Origin: Lingula anatina
Lineage: Eukaryota > Brachiopoda > Lingulata > Lingulida > Lingulidae
Assembly (NCBI RefSeq): GCF_001039355.2
Contig: NW_019775434.1
Span: forward strand, 135,428-199,427
Direction: 5' to 3'
Length of the DNA: 64,000 nucleotides
The number at the start of each line of letters is the position of its first letter. Within the stretch, counting starts at the first letter, position 1. Shown here piece after piece: positions 26,570 to 41,515 of the stretch. The notes under the pieces are model-generated. The model worked only from the letters and a program-made list of their open reading frames with translations, ran no database searches and was not told the DNA's origin. The position numbers and the translations under genes were made by a program.

Positions 26570-29500
26570 TTGAGATATAGACAGTGTTGACTGTTCTCTT
26601 GCAGATTTCCTGTACATCTCAAAATATATGTAAAAGAGTATTTTATTTGTAATGAGGATAGATGTCATTGTGATATATATATATATACCTTAACTGTTAA
26701 AGCTAAATTTTAAAAGGTGGTGATGTTTTTTAAAACAGCATTTAAAACTGGAGTCTGCACCCTCTCTTTGAGTAGTTCCATCGTTTTTTATGTCAATTTA
26801 ATGCATGCTCTATGTTTTTACTTGTCCAATGTAGATGTATAAAATATAGCATTTCAGTATTGAGGGTTAGAGCACTGCAATGAATTCTAATGGAACCTTG
26901 AATGGTATCTATTTGGTGATTGACATTTTTCAATAATTGGCTATTTGACTATTACCCATGATCATTTCATTATCTCAATCACATTTCTATCAACTAGTAT
27001 TATTGAATCATTTTCATTGTGTACTTATGTGCCTATTTCTCAGAAAATTGCCATTTTGATATATTTGTCTGTGTCTAATAATCATGTTATTAGATGCCAG
27101 TCCTGAGTTTTATATTCTTGCAGATTATCGGCTGTTGGGGTCAACTAGCCTACTCTATGTACAGTACTTAAAACCATCGCCTTCCTTTTATTCATAGTTA
27201 CCAATTACAATCAGTTATTTTTTCATTGGTATTTCTGCCATCTTACAAGAAAGTATCTGGATTAGATTGACACCAGATTGGGTACCATATAGATTGGAGT
27301 CTGTAAAAGGCAAGGTTTCAGTTTTTAAATGAACCTGGCAGCTGTATTGGGCTCTAAAACTTGGGGGGAAAAACATCCCTAATCTTAATTCAGAGTACAG
27401 GGTTGTCGTGATATTACCCTTCGCAACTATTGATTCTCAGTCATACTTTATAGTAGCTCATAAGAACAAGGCTAAAGAAATTGTCCTTAATTAATAAGTA
27501 AGGTTATGCCCTATCTGATGTCTTGGCAATAGACATTTACAGCTTGTAATTTTCTTTTCCTTTCATGCAAGCTCCAATACATGTGTGAAAATCTCTATAT
27601 GCCATTGAGGTGTTTTATCATTATCATTTTTTATGCTGAGAAGTGTTGTGGTACATTTGTATTTATCACAGAGATTTGTGTTGATGAGGATTTTGCATGG
27701 CACTGTGTGTGTTGATTGTATTGCAAGGTGGAGAAAAACCTTTAAATCATGAATAATGTACATGTAGATAAATGTGCTGTTTTGGAATACAGAGATGCTG
27801 TGATTTTTATGTATTGATTTGAAATCTACCTTTATATATATGTATATATATATATACATGCTTTAATGTTAAGAAATATAATTGTTATTGTCATGGTTAA
27901 TGTAGATTAGTGTAAATATGCTGTTCTTAACCAAAAATATTAACTTATGACTTTATAAGCAACATTTTAACCTTTTTATTTAATGGGAGGGGTTAAAAGT
28001 ATTATAAATGCATTTGTCACTTGTTTGAGTATTGAGCCATCAGAAGTATTTAAACATGAATCCTGTTAGATCAATCCATCTTTAGATCACAACTGACATG
28101 TTTTGAGAATGAAGAGTAAAATTTTTAGAAAGATCTCTGTAGTTTTTTCATCAAAGACTAATATTATAGCTATTATCTTTGTCCAATTCCTTGATTGGTC
28201 AATTGGCATCACATCCCAAGTTGAAAAGATGCTGAATTGAAGGATATGATAGTTTAGACAGTAATCAGCATTATGGGAATGTTTATATTTTACCATTCAG
28301 TGCTTGTATCGTGCCCCTGTGCACACTCCAGGCAAATGATAAATACCCAACAGATAACATTCAAATGCATGAAGTAGGATAGCATAATATCAAGCAACTT
28401 TGGGGATATTATCTTTTTCATTGGTTGATGGAAAATACCACGGAACAATTGTAATCTGTGTTTAGGGAATAATGGGAAGTTAGAAATTCATGAAACAGTA
28501 GCTAATCACATAGTACCATATCTGCCCCATGAGACTAATATGTCAATATAAGATAATTGTGTAATCATGTTGCAGTTGTTGGAATACTTAAGAGGACAAA
28601 AAAAGATTAAGCAGAAGTAGCTATAGAGAAATTGACAACAGCATTGCAAATATGCAAAGCGTAGTTCTGTAGTTATACATTTTTTTTTCAATAGCAAAAA
28701 TGAAAAATGTTATTTTGTATATAAGTGTATGGCACACCATGTATTCAAGAGTGACTTTTAATTGTTTTGTTATGCATTGTTTGGTGTAATAGGACATTTT
28801 ACTTTCATTTTTGCTTTAGAATTTGTGAAGCACAAGATCTTTAAAAGACAATATATTTACTCCAATGTTGCTTGTCTTCCTTTAAGAATAAACTGAATGC
28901 TAATTTTTTATTAATTCATGGTTTGTCTGATCTTGTGTTATGTTTGTTCTTTTTACGGTGTCTTTTGTATATTTCTGTCCTTGAACCCCCTACCTCAGTC
29001 TTTTTACGGTCATCTCTTCTCATTTGTTATCACATGATAATAAAACTACAATACACTAGAACTTATTACACAAACTCAACAAATACAAACAAGAACCCCA
29101 GTAAATGATAACAAAACATTCCTGTATTGTAGCTTAACGTCATAATTTGAGCTTGGATTTAAAGATAACATTATTGTTGACTAATGCACCTAAAGCTTTA
29201 GAATGTATGTGGGAGCGTGTCCACATCACTGATTAAAAATCACTTTGCAGTCTGAACTCATTCTGCTGCAGGTTAATATGTATTGCTCATATTCTAATCT
29301 GCTCACTGGCAAATGTATTTGGGATAGGCATTGATCTTCACAAATTAATTGCGTGATACATATCAATTCATAATAGGTTTTAAAAAAATGAGTACATTTG
29401 AAATCTTAATGAGTTTCATCCATTTTCTGCTTTTGATAAATTCAGTGTGTTTTCTGATCAATGTTTTAGTACAAACACATTCTTTTTGCAAAAATCATAA

Positions 29501-32454
29501 AAATAAGTAATGCTCAAGTAATCCAACAGTTTTTATTTTATCATAAATTTCATTAGCTTGAGGAAACTACCCTGGTAATGTGTGGGTTAGAAAATGCTCT
29601 GAGCTATCTTTGCATGTCACTTATGCTTGACAAAAAGCATCAACTAGTTGAAAGTTAATGGTTCATAAGTCCCAAGTGTACTGTATTCTCCAGATCGCCT
29701 CCTAACAGGGCATTTTCCTTTTAACTGTTTGCTTTACTATAGCCTCTTCTGCAAGTCAAACATGGTTATCTAATGTATTTGTACATCATACAACTGTCAG
29801 ACATGTCCTAACCTCTTCTGCAGGTTCTACACCCAAAGCTTCCAAAATATATACACAATAGCCTTTTCCCTCAATGTACAAAAGCGCCATTACATTTCAA
29901 TGAAAAAGCTACCTGTGTCAAATAAATTGTGAATTATGTCAACATCCAGTCAGTGCAGGTTATGTATTCAAATATTTTTGAACATGAAAACAGCTTGCTG
30001 TTATCTTTACTTTGGTATATTATAACAGGCTTGTTGTGACAGGCAGACATATGTGAAGTTTCATTATTTCACCCTGCAAAAGAGAGTAAACGGGCAACAA
30101 GAGCTGGTAATATTTGCAGTAGAACACCTGGAACCAATAATAATATTGCAAATAGCAGTGATAGGTGAGATAAAGTGGATAGTAAATGGGCAGAGGAACT
30201 GTATCTAAGATGTATTCACAGTGAAGTTCTTACACACACTGACACTTACAAGCTGAGTGTCAGACGGCACATGGTGTACAGACGTCACTACACATTCCAC
30301 ACTGGAAAGTGCACCCCCTCTTCTCATAAAGAAACTCCAACACAGTAGTTGATTATTTTATTTACAGACCATAAGTATGCACCCCTCGTAAAGATGTAAT
30401 CTTGAATCGATGAAAAGAAACCACAATTACCAAGGGCAAGTATGTTTTATCTTAGACTATGAAAAATGAAGCTACTATGGAATATAATGTTTTTTTTTTA
30501 TATTGGCCCAGTACATATTGCTGAAGAATGTCTGCAAGCTGGTTAAGGGGCAGCTCTTGTACATTGCCGTGTAATTGAGGGTAATTTTGGAGACAGTAAA
30601 GCAAAATAATAGAATAAATATATACAATGGTGATTCATATGCAGCTTTACACATCTGTTGGTTGCAAATATCAATCACAAAGTCTGCCCACATCAAACTG
30701 ATTTTTCATTATTAATAACCATATTGCAGCAAAATAAATTTGCAGCCATGTTATTTGCAAGTCAACTCAGACATGGAATTGGAGACTAGTGCCAGGTTAA
30801 AAACAGGTTACATCATTTCAATATAATTTTGCATCCTTGTTCACCACCCAAAAGTCTTGCAAATACCTTGCTCAATAGATTATCTTGGCAAATTAATTTT
30901 GTATTCAGGGAATATTTGTGATATAAATGTAAGTAATGTACTTTCGTGACATCAAAATTATAATGTGATTTTAGGACCACATAAAAAGGTCATGAGACCA
31001 CAGAACCATATTTTTTGCACATTCATCTTCAGTAAAACTGCATCATTGGGGCAGGGTATTACAAAAGCATAACTTGTGAAACTTTTACTTATACCTTTAT
31101 CCTCACAATGGCTATGTTATGTGTGAAACAATCAAGCAAAAGGTTTGCAATACTGGTAAGCACATGATAAATGTCACAATAAAAATCATTACTGCAGCCA
31201 ATTTGAAGAAAAACTTCCTTTTCATGTTTAGAAATTCAGATGAATACAGCTACCCAAAATTTTTTCCATAAATTGCTGTTGGAAACTTAAAGTGACCACT
31301 ACCAATCTCAATTTACATTTAAGGCCCATGATTTACACCATAGAGATTAATGGAAAAGTTTTCAAGTCGGGATACTTGGAACTTCATTCGTACAACTATT
31401 AGTAAGTAGCATCAATTTATTTGCAACCAGTAGTAAAAGATGTTATATTCAACATAAGTACCTCCTTGGTATAACAAATAACAATGAATATTATTGTTGA
31501 ACGTCCAGGACCATCAAATTATTGAAGTGAAAAACAAATCCATCCAAGTTTTAATTCATGTACAAATGTTTGGATTTATTTCATTGTTTTTCCCAAGTAT
31601 ACAGATTTCAATTCTAATATTAAACTTCTTCACAAAATGGAAGAACCAATACCAGTTTTGTTGATATTTTGCCCATTAATCTTCTTTAAAAATTTTAACT
31701 ACACACAACCTCAGGTAATATTAGTTGCAGTAGTCAAATATTCATCTCTACCAATTAGTAGCACACAATATTTGTCATGAAACCACTGGCTACATTTATA
31801 GCTTAGTAAATCATGATTATGAAAACTATTTTATACACCGGCTGTTGCAACAGTGTGCTATCATTATTTCGTCATTTAGAGATGTAAATTCTTGCATAAA
31901 TGGTGGGAAAAACAATCCATTCTCATAAGCTCTGTGCCTCAAAAGTATTATATTTGCCTGAGGCACTTGCTTTGAAATGACAATTACCATAGAAATAACT
32001 GTACAAAATATTGTAAATACTGCAAATGGGAATGCATCGAGTTTAAAAATCCAATTTCACGTCCAATTCAAATCTAAGGCATGATGAGTGACCCAGAAAA
32101 GAAATGAACCAACTATTTCTGTTTAATATAAGCATATTACTATATATTAATTAACACTTCACTGAGCATATGGAATTTGGAAGCATAATTTATATAAATA
32201 TGTAACGATACAATAATCTGTAAATGAAAATATTTTATCTTAGCTGGTAAAGCAGTTAATCTGTAAAGTTCAATTCTAATTTACCTCTACAGTTACTTGG
32301 ATTGAGTAGCTTTTTGAAATTTATAAAAATGGTTGGCTGCTGTAATTGTTTCCATTTGTTGCTTTGTAATAATACACAGCATATCTGTCCAGTTTGATCA
32401 GCAATGGAATAAAGTGGTTTCCCTTAAAATATTATTTACAAAATGTATATTTTT
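26570..32454. other. Gene-free AT-rich interval: likely 3' UTRs of two convergent genes and spacer
   Basis: I see no coding exon, RNA gene or clear transposon here. The left part is probably the TPBG-like 3' UTR; an AATAAA at about 28886 is a candidate end. The right part is probably the cortactin 3' UTR on the minus strand; a TTTATT near 30357 is a candidate. A TA-rich microsatellite lies at 27833-27857. Confidence 0.5.
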
Positions 32455-35400
32455 TTATTCCTGAAGTTCCACATAATTTGCTGGAAAAAGTCCAGATTTG
32501 CCATTAAACTCTCCTTTCCACCATCCTTCATCAATCTGAAATGTAAAAATAACCACATACAAAACAATATACTGAATACCAAACCAATGTTACATCATCT
32601 TACTAATTTACAGAACAAAATTAATAAATCAATGTTTTTCCACTGTTTTCTTGCCATAATAAAGGATTCAATATCTACTATAATGATTAAAAATTTCTTG
32701 ACTGTAATTATCTACATTACCTTCTTTGGTTTATGACTTTCAAATACCAATGGTCTTGCTCATACTTAACTAACTACTTCATTCATAAAATGAAAAGTCT
32801 TATCTTTTAATATGTGCATATGCAAAACTAAGTTAAGATATCATTTCTTGTATTCATTACTTACCATTTCAATATTTGTAATAATATCATCTGGATCAAA
32901 TGTTAGTTCATCATCATCCGCTGTAATAGAAAAGACAATTTTGTCAATCTAATTGTTGACATATTGTTGCAAACATGTAACAAGAAATACATAATTTCAG
33001 TTATGGGTCTTCCACAAAAAGACTGAGTCGCATAAATTTGTATAATATTTCTGTTCTATAATCATATCACTTCAATTACTGTTAATATATTTCCACATTG
33101 GAGGGTACCATAGTACAAACCAACAAATATAATGGGGCATGTCAGAATAATGAAAATATAACACAAAATGTGTGCATCATTGAGAGTAACTTTTTTGTGA
33201 AATGACCATTATATGATTGTATCTAAATAGAATGCTAAATTGATTAAATACATGCAGTATCATTCAAATTACCTGCTTGGTAATCATACAATGCAACAGC
33301 TGTGCGACCCTTCCCAGCTGCACTTGGCACATTGTCTGGTGGTGCTTCGTAATTGTTGTCTTCTTCCTCTTCTTCCTGATAGACAGGTTCTGGCTCTCGT
33401 TTCTGGGGTACTTCTTCAGCCTCGTTGTACACTGGCTCTGGCTCGTAGCTGGGCTGCCCTGCCTCTTGGTATTCCGACTCTTCTGGTTCATAACTGGGTT
33501 GCTGGACAGGTTCTGGTTCATACACAGGTTCTGGGGCTTCCTCTTCTTCTGGCTCTTCCATTGGTGGCTCCTGTTGTTGTTCTTGCTCGCGTCTCCTTGC
33601 CTCCTCTTCTCGTTCTCTTGCTCGCCTTTCCTATGGTAAAAAACAACACAATAAAGGTTTCTTTCAATTCGTTGTATATATTTTAAATACTGCTCACCCA
33701 ACCCCCGTCAAAGTACCAAGAAAATGTCAAATATTTAAACCAAGTATGAAGATGAAAAGGAAATTACCATGAACAATAAATAACAGTTGACAAATGAATC
33801 TGTTCACCAGTTCTAACATCAACTACCAATCTTGATTACTGATATCTGCAGTCAGGCTGACATCCAGCGGATATACACTGCCTACTGTGACAGTTTTAAC
33901 ATTAAAATGACCATGACAGAATTTTTATTAATTACATGTAAATTACATATTCCATGAAGATGAATTATTATTTATTACTTAAAATGAAGATGTTCTTTAA
34001 GTTGGAGCTGTGGTTTAAAAACATTTTCCTTAACCCCTGGTAGCAGTTGAAGCTTTCAAAGACAATTACAACTGCCTTATAACAACATTTTGTTTCTGTT
34101 ATACATAAAGAACCCACCTCCTCTTTTTTCTTTTGTTCCTCTCTTTCCCTCGCTTCCCTTGCCTCTCTTCTTGCTCTCTCTTCTTCTGCTCTTTTCCTAG
34201 ACTCTTCATCATTTTGTTTAGCTAGATTTTCAAATCTAGCTTTAAGACTTTTAGCACCATCTGAACCTAATAAACAACAACAACTGTCATTCATTTCTCT
34301 TTATATCTTTAAATGTCATCACATATACTGCAAATAAGTTACATAATATACAACTGGTGTAACAGTGAAGCTCTAGATACTTTTTATTGGCTTAAATGCC
34401 TTTTATGATGGTGCCAAAAAAATCAACATCCCCAAAAAAATACCAGCTACATTATTTCAACTTACTCCCAGTTCCTTTCTGTTTCTGATACCCAGAAGTT
34501 GGTCCTTTCATATCTTCAAAGGATCCAGCAGACTGAAATCAAAATACACACCATACAGATTATCAAACATATTCAAAGACTAAATCATAATGCAAGCACA
34601 AAATACACAAACACACTTTACATGTAAACCATAAAATAACCCACATTCGTTCATTCATGATATTTATAACATGGCATTGCATTACATAGAATTTATGCAG
34701 TCACAAAGTAACCACAAACCTGATCTTTTCTGTCTGCCTGCACTCCAAATTTGCCCCCATAGCCTTGTTTAGCCTCAGTTTGCGATGGATGCAATTCTGT
34801 TTTACTGACATCATCAAAACCCTTGGCAGACTTATCTTGTCTATCTGTCTGGACTCCATATTTACCCCCAAATCCAGTGGAATAATCTACACAAAATTAC
34901 AAAAAAATGTCTGTTTTCATCGTATATAACCAACATAAGAACAGTTATCCTGAAATACATATTTTTTTCAAAATAATATTTTTTAAATCAAAAAATGAAA
35001 ATTTCTTTCATATGCATAAATGATATTAGTTGCACTTGAAAATCAGAAAAAAAATATCAAAAATACTCCATAAAACATCATTTCATTTGTGTTCAGAGTT
35101 TTGTAGAACATCTTCACCATTCATTCATTGATTTTCATACCCTTCTGAGAGGCATGCTGTGCAAGTTTCTCTTGATGCTCATAACCCAGAGCCGATGCAT
35201 CAACCCTGTCTTTTTGGATGCCATATTTACCACCAAAACCTGTTGCATAATCTGTAATCCAAACAATTATCTTTACAGATCAAAAGGGCAAATCATAATT
35301 CAATAATCAGGATGAGGATTCATTAATTTATTGCCACTATTTTCTGCTGCCAATCATTTCATTTGCCACATGACTATAATTAAATAATTTCCAGAAATCA

Positions 35401-38400
35401 ATAACATCATTTTACCATTGCAGTAATCAAATGCACTGATCAATTCTCATAATTAATTTATTTATTTGTATCAATGTGATACAAGGTAAATTTGAAGGAT
35501 AATGATTGTCTTGATTGTCACCTTTCTGTGAGGCGTGTTTGGCCAGTTTTTCCTGGTGTTCCCAACCCAGTGCTGATTTGTCAACTCTATCTGTTTGTAC
35601 ACCAAACTTTCCTCCATAACCTGCTGCACTATCTAAATAAATCACGTCCAATTCACAGGTAAATTTAACAATTTCAAACTTTCATACTGTTATGGTGCTT
35701 ATTCAAAAAATAATTCAAAATATCAACGACTCACTCAAGAGATATACAATCTTCTAACAAAATAGCAATGTGCAGGTGAAAATGGTGAAAATAAATCACT
35801 ACCACTTAATGTAAAAGGATGAGGTTAAAAAGAGTGCTCAAAATCAAGAGGACACTTTTTGTAAATTTTGAACGCTATTCTACCTTTCTGTGATTCATGT
35901 TTTTCTGTTTTGCCTTCATAATCCCAGCCAACAGCAGCCTAAAAATCAAATCACGTGTTACAATGATGACTGTTTTTGAAATTATTATTGTAATTGCACA
36001 AGAAGAGATAACATTTAACATCTACCTCAGCAATCTGTAATCAAATATTCATATCCCTTGTCATGGGTTAAATGAAATGTTCTATGGTTTTACCTTGTCT
36101 ACCCTATCTTTTTGTACTCCAAACTTGCCTCCAAAACCTGTTGTATAATCTGAAAAAAAAATTAAATGTGAACAGTAATTTCAAATATATAATTTTATAA
36201 CAAGTTGTACAGTCATATTTTGTAATGTATCTTACTTTTAAACATTTAACACTATCTAACTTAAAATGCTGTTTTGAAACAAGTGGAAAAATAACTAATT
36301 ACCACTCGAAAATGTCAAAATGATATCAATAAACAGGACAATTTTCTCACCTTTCTGTGACGCATGTTTAGCAGTCTTTCCTTCGTATTCAAAACCAACA
36401 GCAGCCTTAAATAGCACAAAAATGTATTAATATTTCCACCTACATGTTTGGATAAAAAGCATGCAATTTCCTGCATTTTTTTCCTGGTATAATGCATCTA
36501 TGATACATATTTCAAATATCTTATTCTTGTCTAACATTAATAAAAGAAAAAATTCTAGAAATACACTTTTTTTTTGTTCTACCAGAAAGACTCACCTCTG
36601 TCTTGATGAGAAAATAATCATGCACAAGATTTTTAATTTATCTGTGAAGCATTCAAAAATTGAAGTCAACAAAAATTCTGAATCATCCTTGCAAATGCTT
36701 CTAGAGACCACCACTAAAATCACTAATTTTACACAGACATAGACAAGACTATATTTGAATAATTAGCTGTTAAAAGTGAAACCACTTTACAAACTTAGTT
36801 ACGGTACCAGGATACTATAGTATCATGAAGACAAATTCAACACAGAATGTTGGCTCAACAGCACCAGTTGTCAAGGTCTATATAACAACTTCTAACATGC
36901 AAACCAATGTCAGTAAAGGGTCTCACTTTATCTTTTCTATCTGCTTGAACACCAAATTTGCCACCAAATCCTTTGGATGCATCAGTTTGGCTGGAATGTT
37001 TGGCTAAACTTGCTGTATATTCATGCCCCACTGCAGCCTGCAGAACAGGAAACTCCATAGGTCAACATGCTGAACACTATAATACCAACACCATGGAACA
37101 CAAAACATTTCTCCCCCCATGCATGGCCAATATGAGCCAAACAAATATTAAAAAGCAAACATAATGATATTGAATTGGATATCTATCTTTCCTAAAAAAA
37201 GACTGTCCATTTTTTTTCTTTTTAGAAAATCAAGAATGAAATATTTAGAAAATCCAAATTTACTGAAAGAATGAATCACATGATGGTTATAAACTGATTT
37301 AACTGTATTTGTAATTTTGTCGATGATCAAATACTGAAGTTTTGCTGAAACAAAAAACAAACCAAGAATTCAAAATTGTCACGTTACATAAAAAACCATA
37401 CCCAGAATTTACTCAACAGCCAATATCACACTGGCTTACATTACTGTACATGTAACATTAAAAAAAAAGAAATACCATCCCTACATTTAAATTATGAAAG
37501 CATGATCGATTATGCTGTGATTGTATCAAGAAATAATAAATTTTAGATATCCAAGTATGACTGGCTTACACATTCAGAACCTTCCTGTATATATGAGGCA
37601 TTTCAAAACAGCATTCCTCAATGCCATGCAGGGTAACAGCATGTGTAAACTAGTGTATAAACTAAAGCACATAATGAAGGACAAAAAGCTATTTCTGAAA
37701 ATGTGCAAGGAAGTGAAACCCAACAATATAAAGGAAACAGCTCTCAAAAGTCATAAATTAGTTTGTTAATGTTTTAACAAATGAAATGTTTGTTAAGTGA
37801 TGACAACAGTGTCAACTGTACTGAACATATCAACAATATCAATAACTGTCGGCCACAATCTTACTTTGTCCATTCGATCGGTCTGGACTCCATGCTGACC
37901 GCCATAACCATAGGATGCTTTTGGACCTGCATCATACTGCTGTTTCTTAAATGTGGTGTCATCAGTTTGTACCTCCTGTCTAAGCTGCTTCAAACTGTAT
38001 GAATAATACATAGCATTCACCAATAAGTTTTGAATAAATAACAGAAAAATGTTATGTGAAGTGGTAACATCATTTTAACTTCATTCCACACTTGAGCATT
38101 TAATAAAAGATGAAGCACTAAAACAACCAGTTATCAGAATGTTTTTCTTTTGTTCTCTTTGTTTTTACTACATTTTCAGTAATAATCTTAAGACCATGAC
38201 CACAACACTGTTCACTCAATATACAAATCTATAGGCCACTAACAATGCAGGCNAATCTCACACAACATACCAGACTGATATTACACACAGATAAATGTTT
38301 ACAATTAGTAACACTCTACAAATTTCAGTAATTAAAATCTTACTCAATGGAACCTTGGTGACCCGACCCCTCAATAGTTTTTGCACCCCATCGTTGTTCT

Positions 38401-39458
38401 TGCTCACTGACATCATTCTGAAGACACAAAGGAAATTTCAACATTTAATTTAATAGTATGATATATGAAATTAAAATACTAGTATGAATAAACCATTTGC
38501 AGATGATAAATGTAAAGTCCTTGAGATGACATCACAGAGGACATGAATACAAGGGCTTTTCAGCTCTTCCTTGCCATTTAAGCTTGTTTGCGAAAGGAGT
38601 AAGAGCCTCTCTTAACCCCCCCCCCCCCGCCCTTTTGAGTCAAAATGGTGATTTGAAGTATTGTAATAAGAAATACATTTAGATGAAACATGACTAAGGT
38701 AAGCAAAACACATTGCCTTTGTAATAACTTTGTCTTATTATGCCGAAAAAAAAGCTCTCAAATAAGCATTGCAGTGTACTGTACGCAGTTATCAAGACCT
38801 ACTGACAAAGTAATCCAACTTGTTTGTTGTAATTTATATCATTGTCCTCTATATCTGTAATGTCATTTTAAGGATGCTTTTTTGACTTCAAAATCTGCTA
38901 TTAGTAATAGCCTGTTTCTGTCTAAACTCTCATAATTAATAATGTAAAACAAAGAAGACTGTAACATACAAAAAAAGCTGTAACAGAGGTAAAATTTTAG
39001 TATTTTGATAAGATAAATACATAAGGGTAGTCTAGAGAAGATCTGAACTTGCTAAAGCTTCGCTTACTTAAAAGACATGAGGTGCATAATCAGTAAGTAA
39101 ATTCTTAGCTTCACAGCTCAAGAAAACAATGTTATCTGAGATTTCACAATGATAACACTGTTGACAAGTGTAATGGTGCTATAACATGCAAACAGGAAGA
39201 GATTTTAAATTATAAATTTATGCAAATTAATGTGACTTGACGTCCATTTCTGATACATTGTGTATTAATTTTTGTGTACAACAAACAAATAACATTCTTT
39301 GATTTTTTTCTTATATTCAGCAATCTCAAGATATGTTTGATTGCTAAAGCATACTTAAGGGAAATTTATAGTCAACCTACCACAAAATCTGGGTCAGTCT
39401 CCCAGTCATCATCATCATCATTAGCAACAGTTTTGATGTCCACTCCAGCCCTCCACAT
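32455..39458 (-). CDS. CTTN: Cortactin, complete, 552 aa
   Basis: Cortactin binds the Arp2/3 complex and F-actin and stabilises branched actin in lamellipodia, endocytic sites and invadopodia. Exons (minus): 39458-39381, 38417-38344, 37994-37865, 37037-36927, 36405-36351, 36149-36094, 35938-35884, 35632-35522, 35251-35141, 34886-34720, 34532-34466, 34266-34118, 33630-33273, 32920-32865, 32535-32455 (TAA). They sum to 1659 nt in one frame; human cortactin has 550 residues. The order is an acidic N-terminus with [13 protein letters not shown] (Arp2/3 DDW motif), seven GG-[KQ]-x-G-[VI]-Q-x-D-R-x-D repeats (the last partial) that bind F-actin, a charged helix (about 340-400), a Glu/Pro region with repeated EPVY and SYEPE tyrosine motifs, and a C-terminal SH3 domain ([25 protein letters not shown]). 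A noncoding 5' exon ends at 40165. Confidence 0.97.
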
Positions 39459-40199
39459 CTTGTCACTGTGAGTTTGATCTCCAGACTAAAATAAATCAAA
39501 TCTTGAGTTAAATGTTTGGAAATTCTGCATATCTCCTCTTTGAGAGTGACAGGTTATATGTAACCCAATAAAACTGAATATACACTATACAACAAACAAT
39601 AAATAAAGTTTTTGTTTACACAAACAATACTGGTAGATGTGTGTTGTGCAGCCCATTTTCTACTAAACATGAAGTGGAGTTAGAGGTATAAAGACCAGGG
39701 CTAAGACAGGTTGCTCTCTCTATAATAACATTCACTTCTTGTGAAGTCACAGCACTAAATGTATGTACCAGTACAGTGCAGTACAAATTAATTAAGCTAT
39801 CCTACAACTAAATGGCAAAACAATATAAACTATGACCCCTGTACCTTTACCTAATGAACATTAAAACATATATTTATATCATTTTAAAAGCCGACAAACA
39901 ATCTAAATTTAGTGACCAACAATCATTAACTGAGTCAGTGACTAAATGATTCATTCATTCAAGAGACAGACTTGAATGTTAAACACACCACCCGGTGTAC
40001 CAAACACTTCCTCACTATAATCGCCATAAGCCGTGTATAAATCAAAATTTCGATACAATATGCAAGTGGGAGCGATTTAAAGAAGCCATCTGTTCATACT
40101 ATTCCATGCAATTTGAACATTCAAATGCGTTTAATTAAAACACGTCGACTTTACTTACTCTTACCGTGTTCAATCCAACGACCACACTTCCTTATTGCT

Positions 40200-40460
40200 G
40201 TCACGTGATCGACAGTACTTCCGCAGTTTCTTTAGACAGAGATTGTAATTTTGTATAACTTTGATTTACTGGGATTATCTATTCTTAACTTTAATATGAA
40301 CACTATTTTTCCCAAAATAGATAAATACCAAAATATTACGGGCTTTGTTGAGTAACCGCCCACTTCGAACTACTTGAAGCGATTTACTGGCGCCACCTAC
40401 AATCATCAAGATAAGCTCGTGCAGCACCAGGCTGCTCCTCTGACTACAGCACATTGCAAC
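40200..40460. promoter_or_regulatory. Presumed promoter region between cortactin and the GMC gene
   Basis: The cortactin noncoding exon ends at 40165 with a good donor on the minus strand and contains tcacgtga, an E-box-like palindrome, at about 40201. A plus-strand donor-like site (gcaacag/gtgcg) near 40460 could end the first GMC exon. Both assignments need transcript support. Confidence 0.35.
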
Positions 40461-41033
40461 AGGTGCGTTATAATAATGTTATGTTTATAGAGCTGATTGA
40501 GTCTAGATGTGATAAGCTTTGTACAGTTGAACATCGGTATGGACGTCACACATCGTCAGTGACCTGAAGGTGGGATTATCTTAAGGGATTATCTGAAGGG
40601 GAATATCTGGGCCACAAAGACGTTTTTTCTCTCAGGATTAGAGGTCTTGCAGGAGATGTGCGCCGGAGAAATCTGACTAGCGACACAACAACAATATCAT
40701 TGCGTTTTGCAACAACTGAAAGCATAGTAATCGGAGTCGACAAAAAGAAATTTACACATGCTCGGAGCTTTTGCAGTGAACAATTAAACCACAAGTTTAC
40801 GTAAGTCTGCAAAAGGTATTTTTCTATGAGTAAATGGTGTGCATTAATGTCTGCTTTCAGGAGTAGGATATTTGTGTATGCCTTTGTCACTGTAGTGTAT
40901 GTTTTTTCGCCAGCTGAACCATTGTAGTTCTCAACACTGGTACTAATGGAAGTACAGGTAAAAGAGACTTGCTGACTCGCCTTTTATAGGCCTACCCTGA
41001 GACTCCCAACAAAAAAGTAGGCCTACGTACTGT

Positions 41034-41037
<4 letters not shown>

Positions 41038-41088
<51 letters not shown>
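41038..41088. repeat. (TA)n microsatellite
   Basis: About 25 uninterrupted TA units lie in the 5' region upstream of the GMC coding start. Confidence 0.95.
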
Positions 41089-41090
<2 letters not shown>

Positions 41091-41309
41091 ATTTAATTGA
41101 TTTTAATTGGTTTTCATTGTTTATCTTTAGATTTAAAAGATTGATGTTTTTTTAACAGTAAGCTCCATTGTTTTCTGTATAACTTTTCAGTTTGATTTTG
41201 AATTGTGTTGACTTGAATGACTTGAATCGATGTAATACAGTATATAGGGCCGACCAAATGACTTGATTGAAGCCAAAAAGTTCAAAAGCACAGTTTACTT
41301 TATTTTATT

Positions 41310-41515
41310 ACCTCTGTCAAGGAGTTTGTTTTACCCTAAACTGTTGGTTTGTTAGTAAAGAGCATAATTAACTAAAAAAACTTATAAGGATGTGTTGTGA
41401 CAAAATGTTTGGGATGGTCATTAATAGGTTGTATATGGGCTAGATCTTAAATCAATCAGATTTTTGGTGGTGGTTCATTAAAATTAATATAAAATGAGCT
41501 GTCTTGGCAGAGGTC
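41310..41515. mobile_element. Degenerate copy of the CCTCTGCCAAGG short inverted-repeat element
   Basis: It starts acctctgtcaaggag and ends cttggcagaggt, which are inverted copies of each other. Interior words (ttttggtggtg) match the fuller copy at 43711-43965. It lies upstream of the GMC coding exons. Confidence 0.6.

Noticed and set aside
33240-33686. Plus-strand open frames of 148 and 120 residues, hydrophobic
   Set aside because: They are antisense to the Glu/Pro/Tyr exon of cortactin (33273-33630); composition is explained by the complementary coding sequence.
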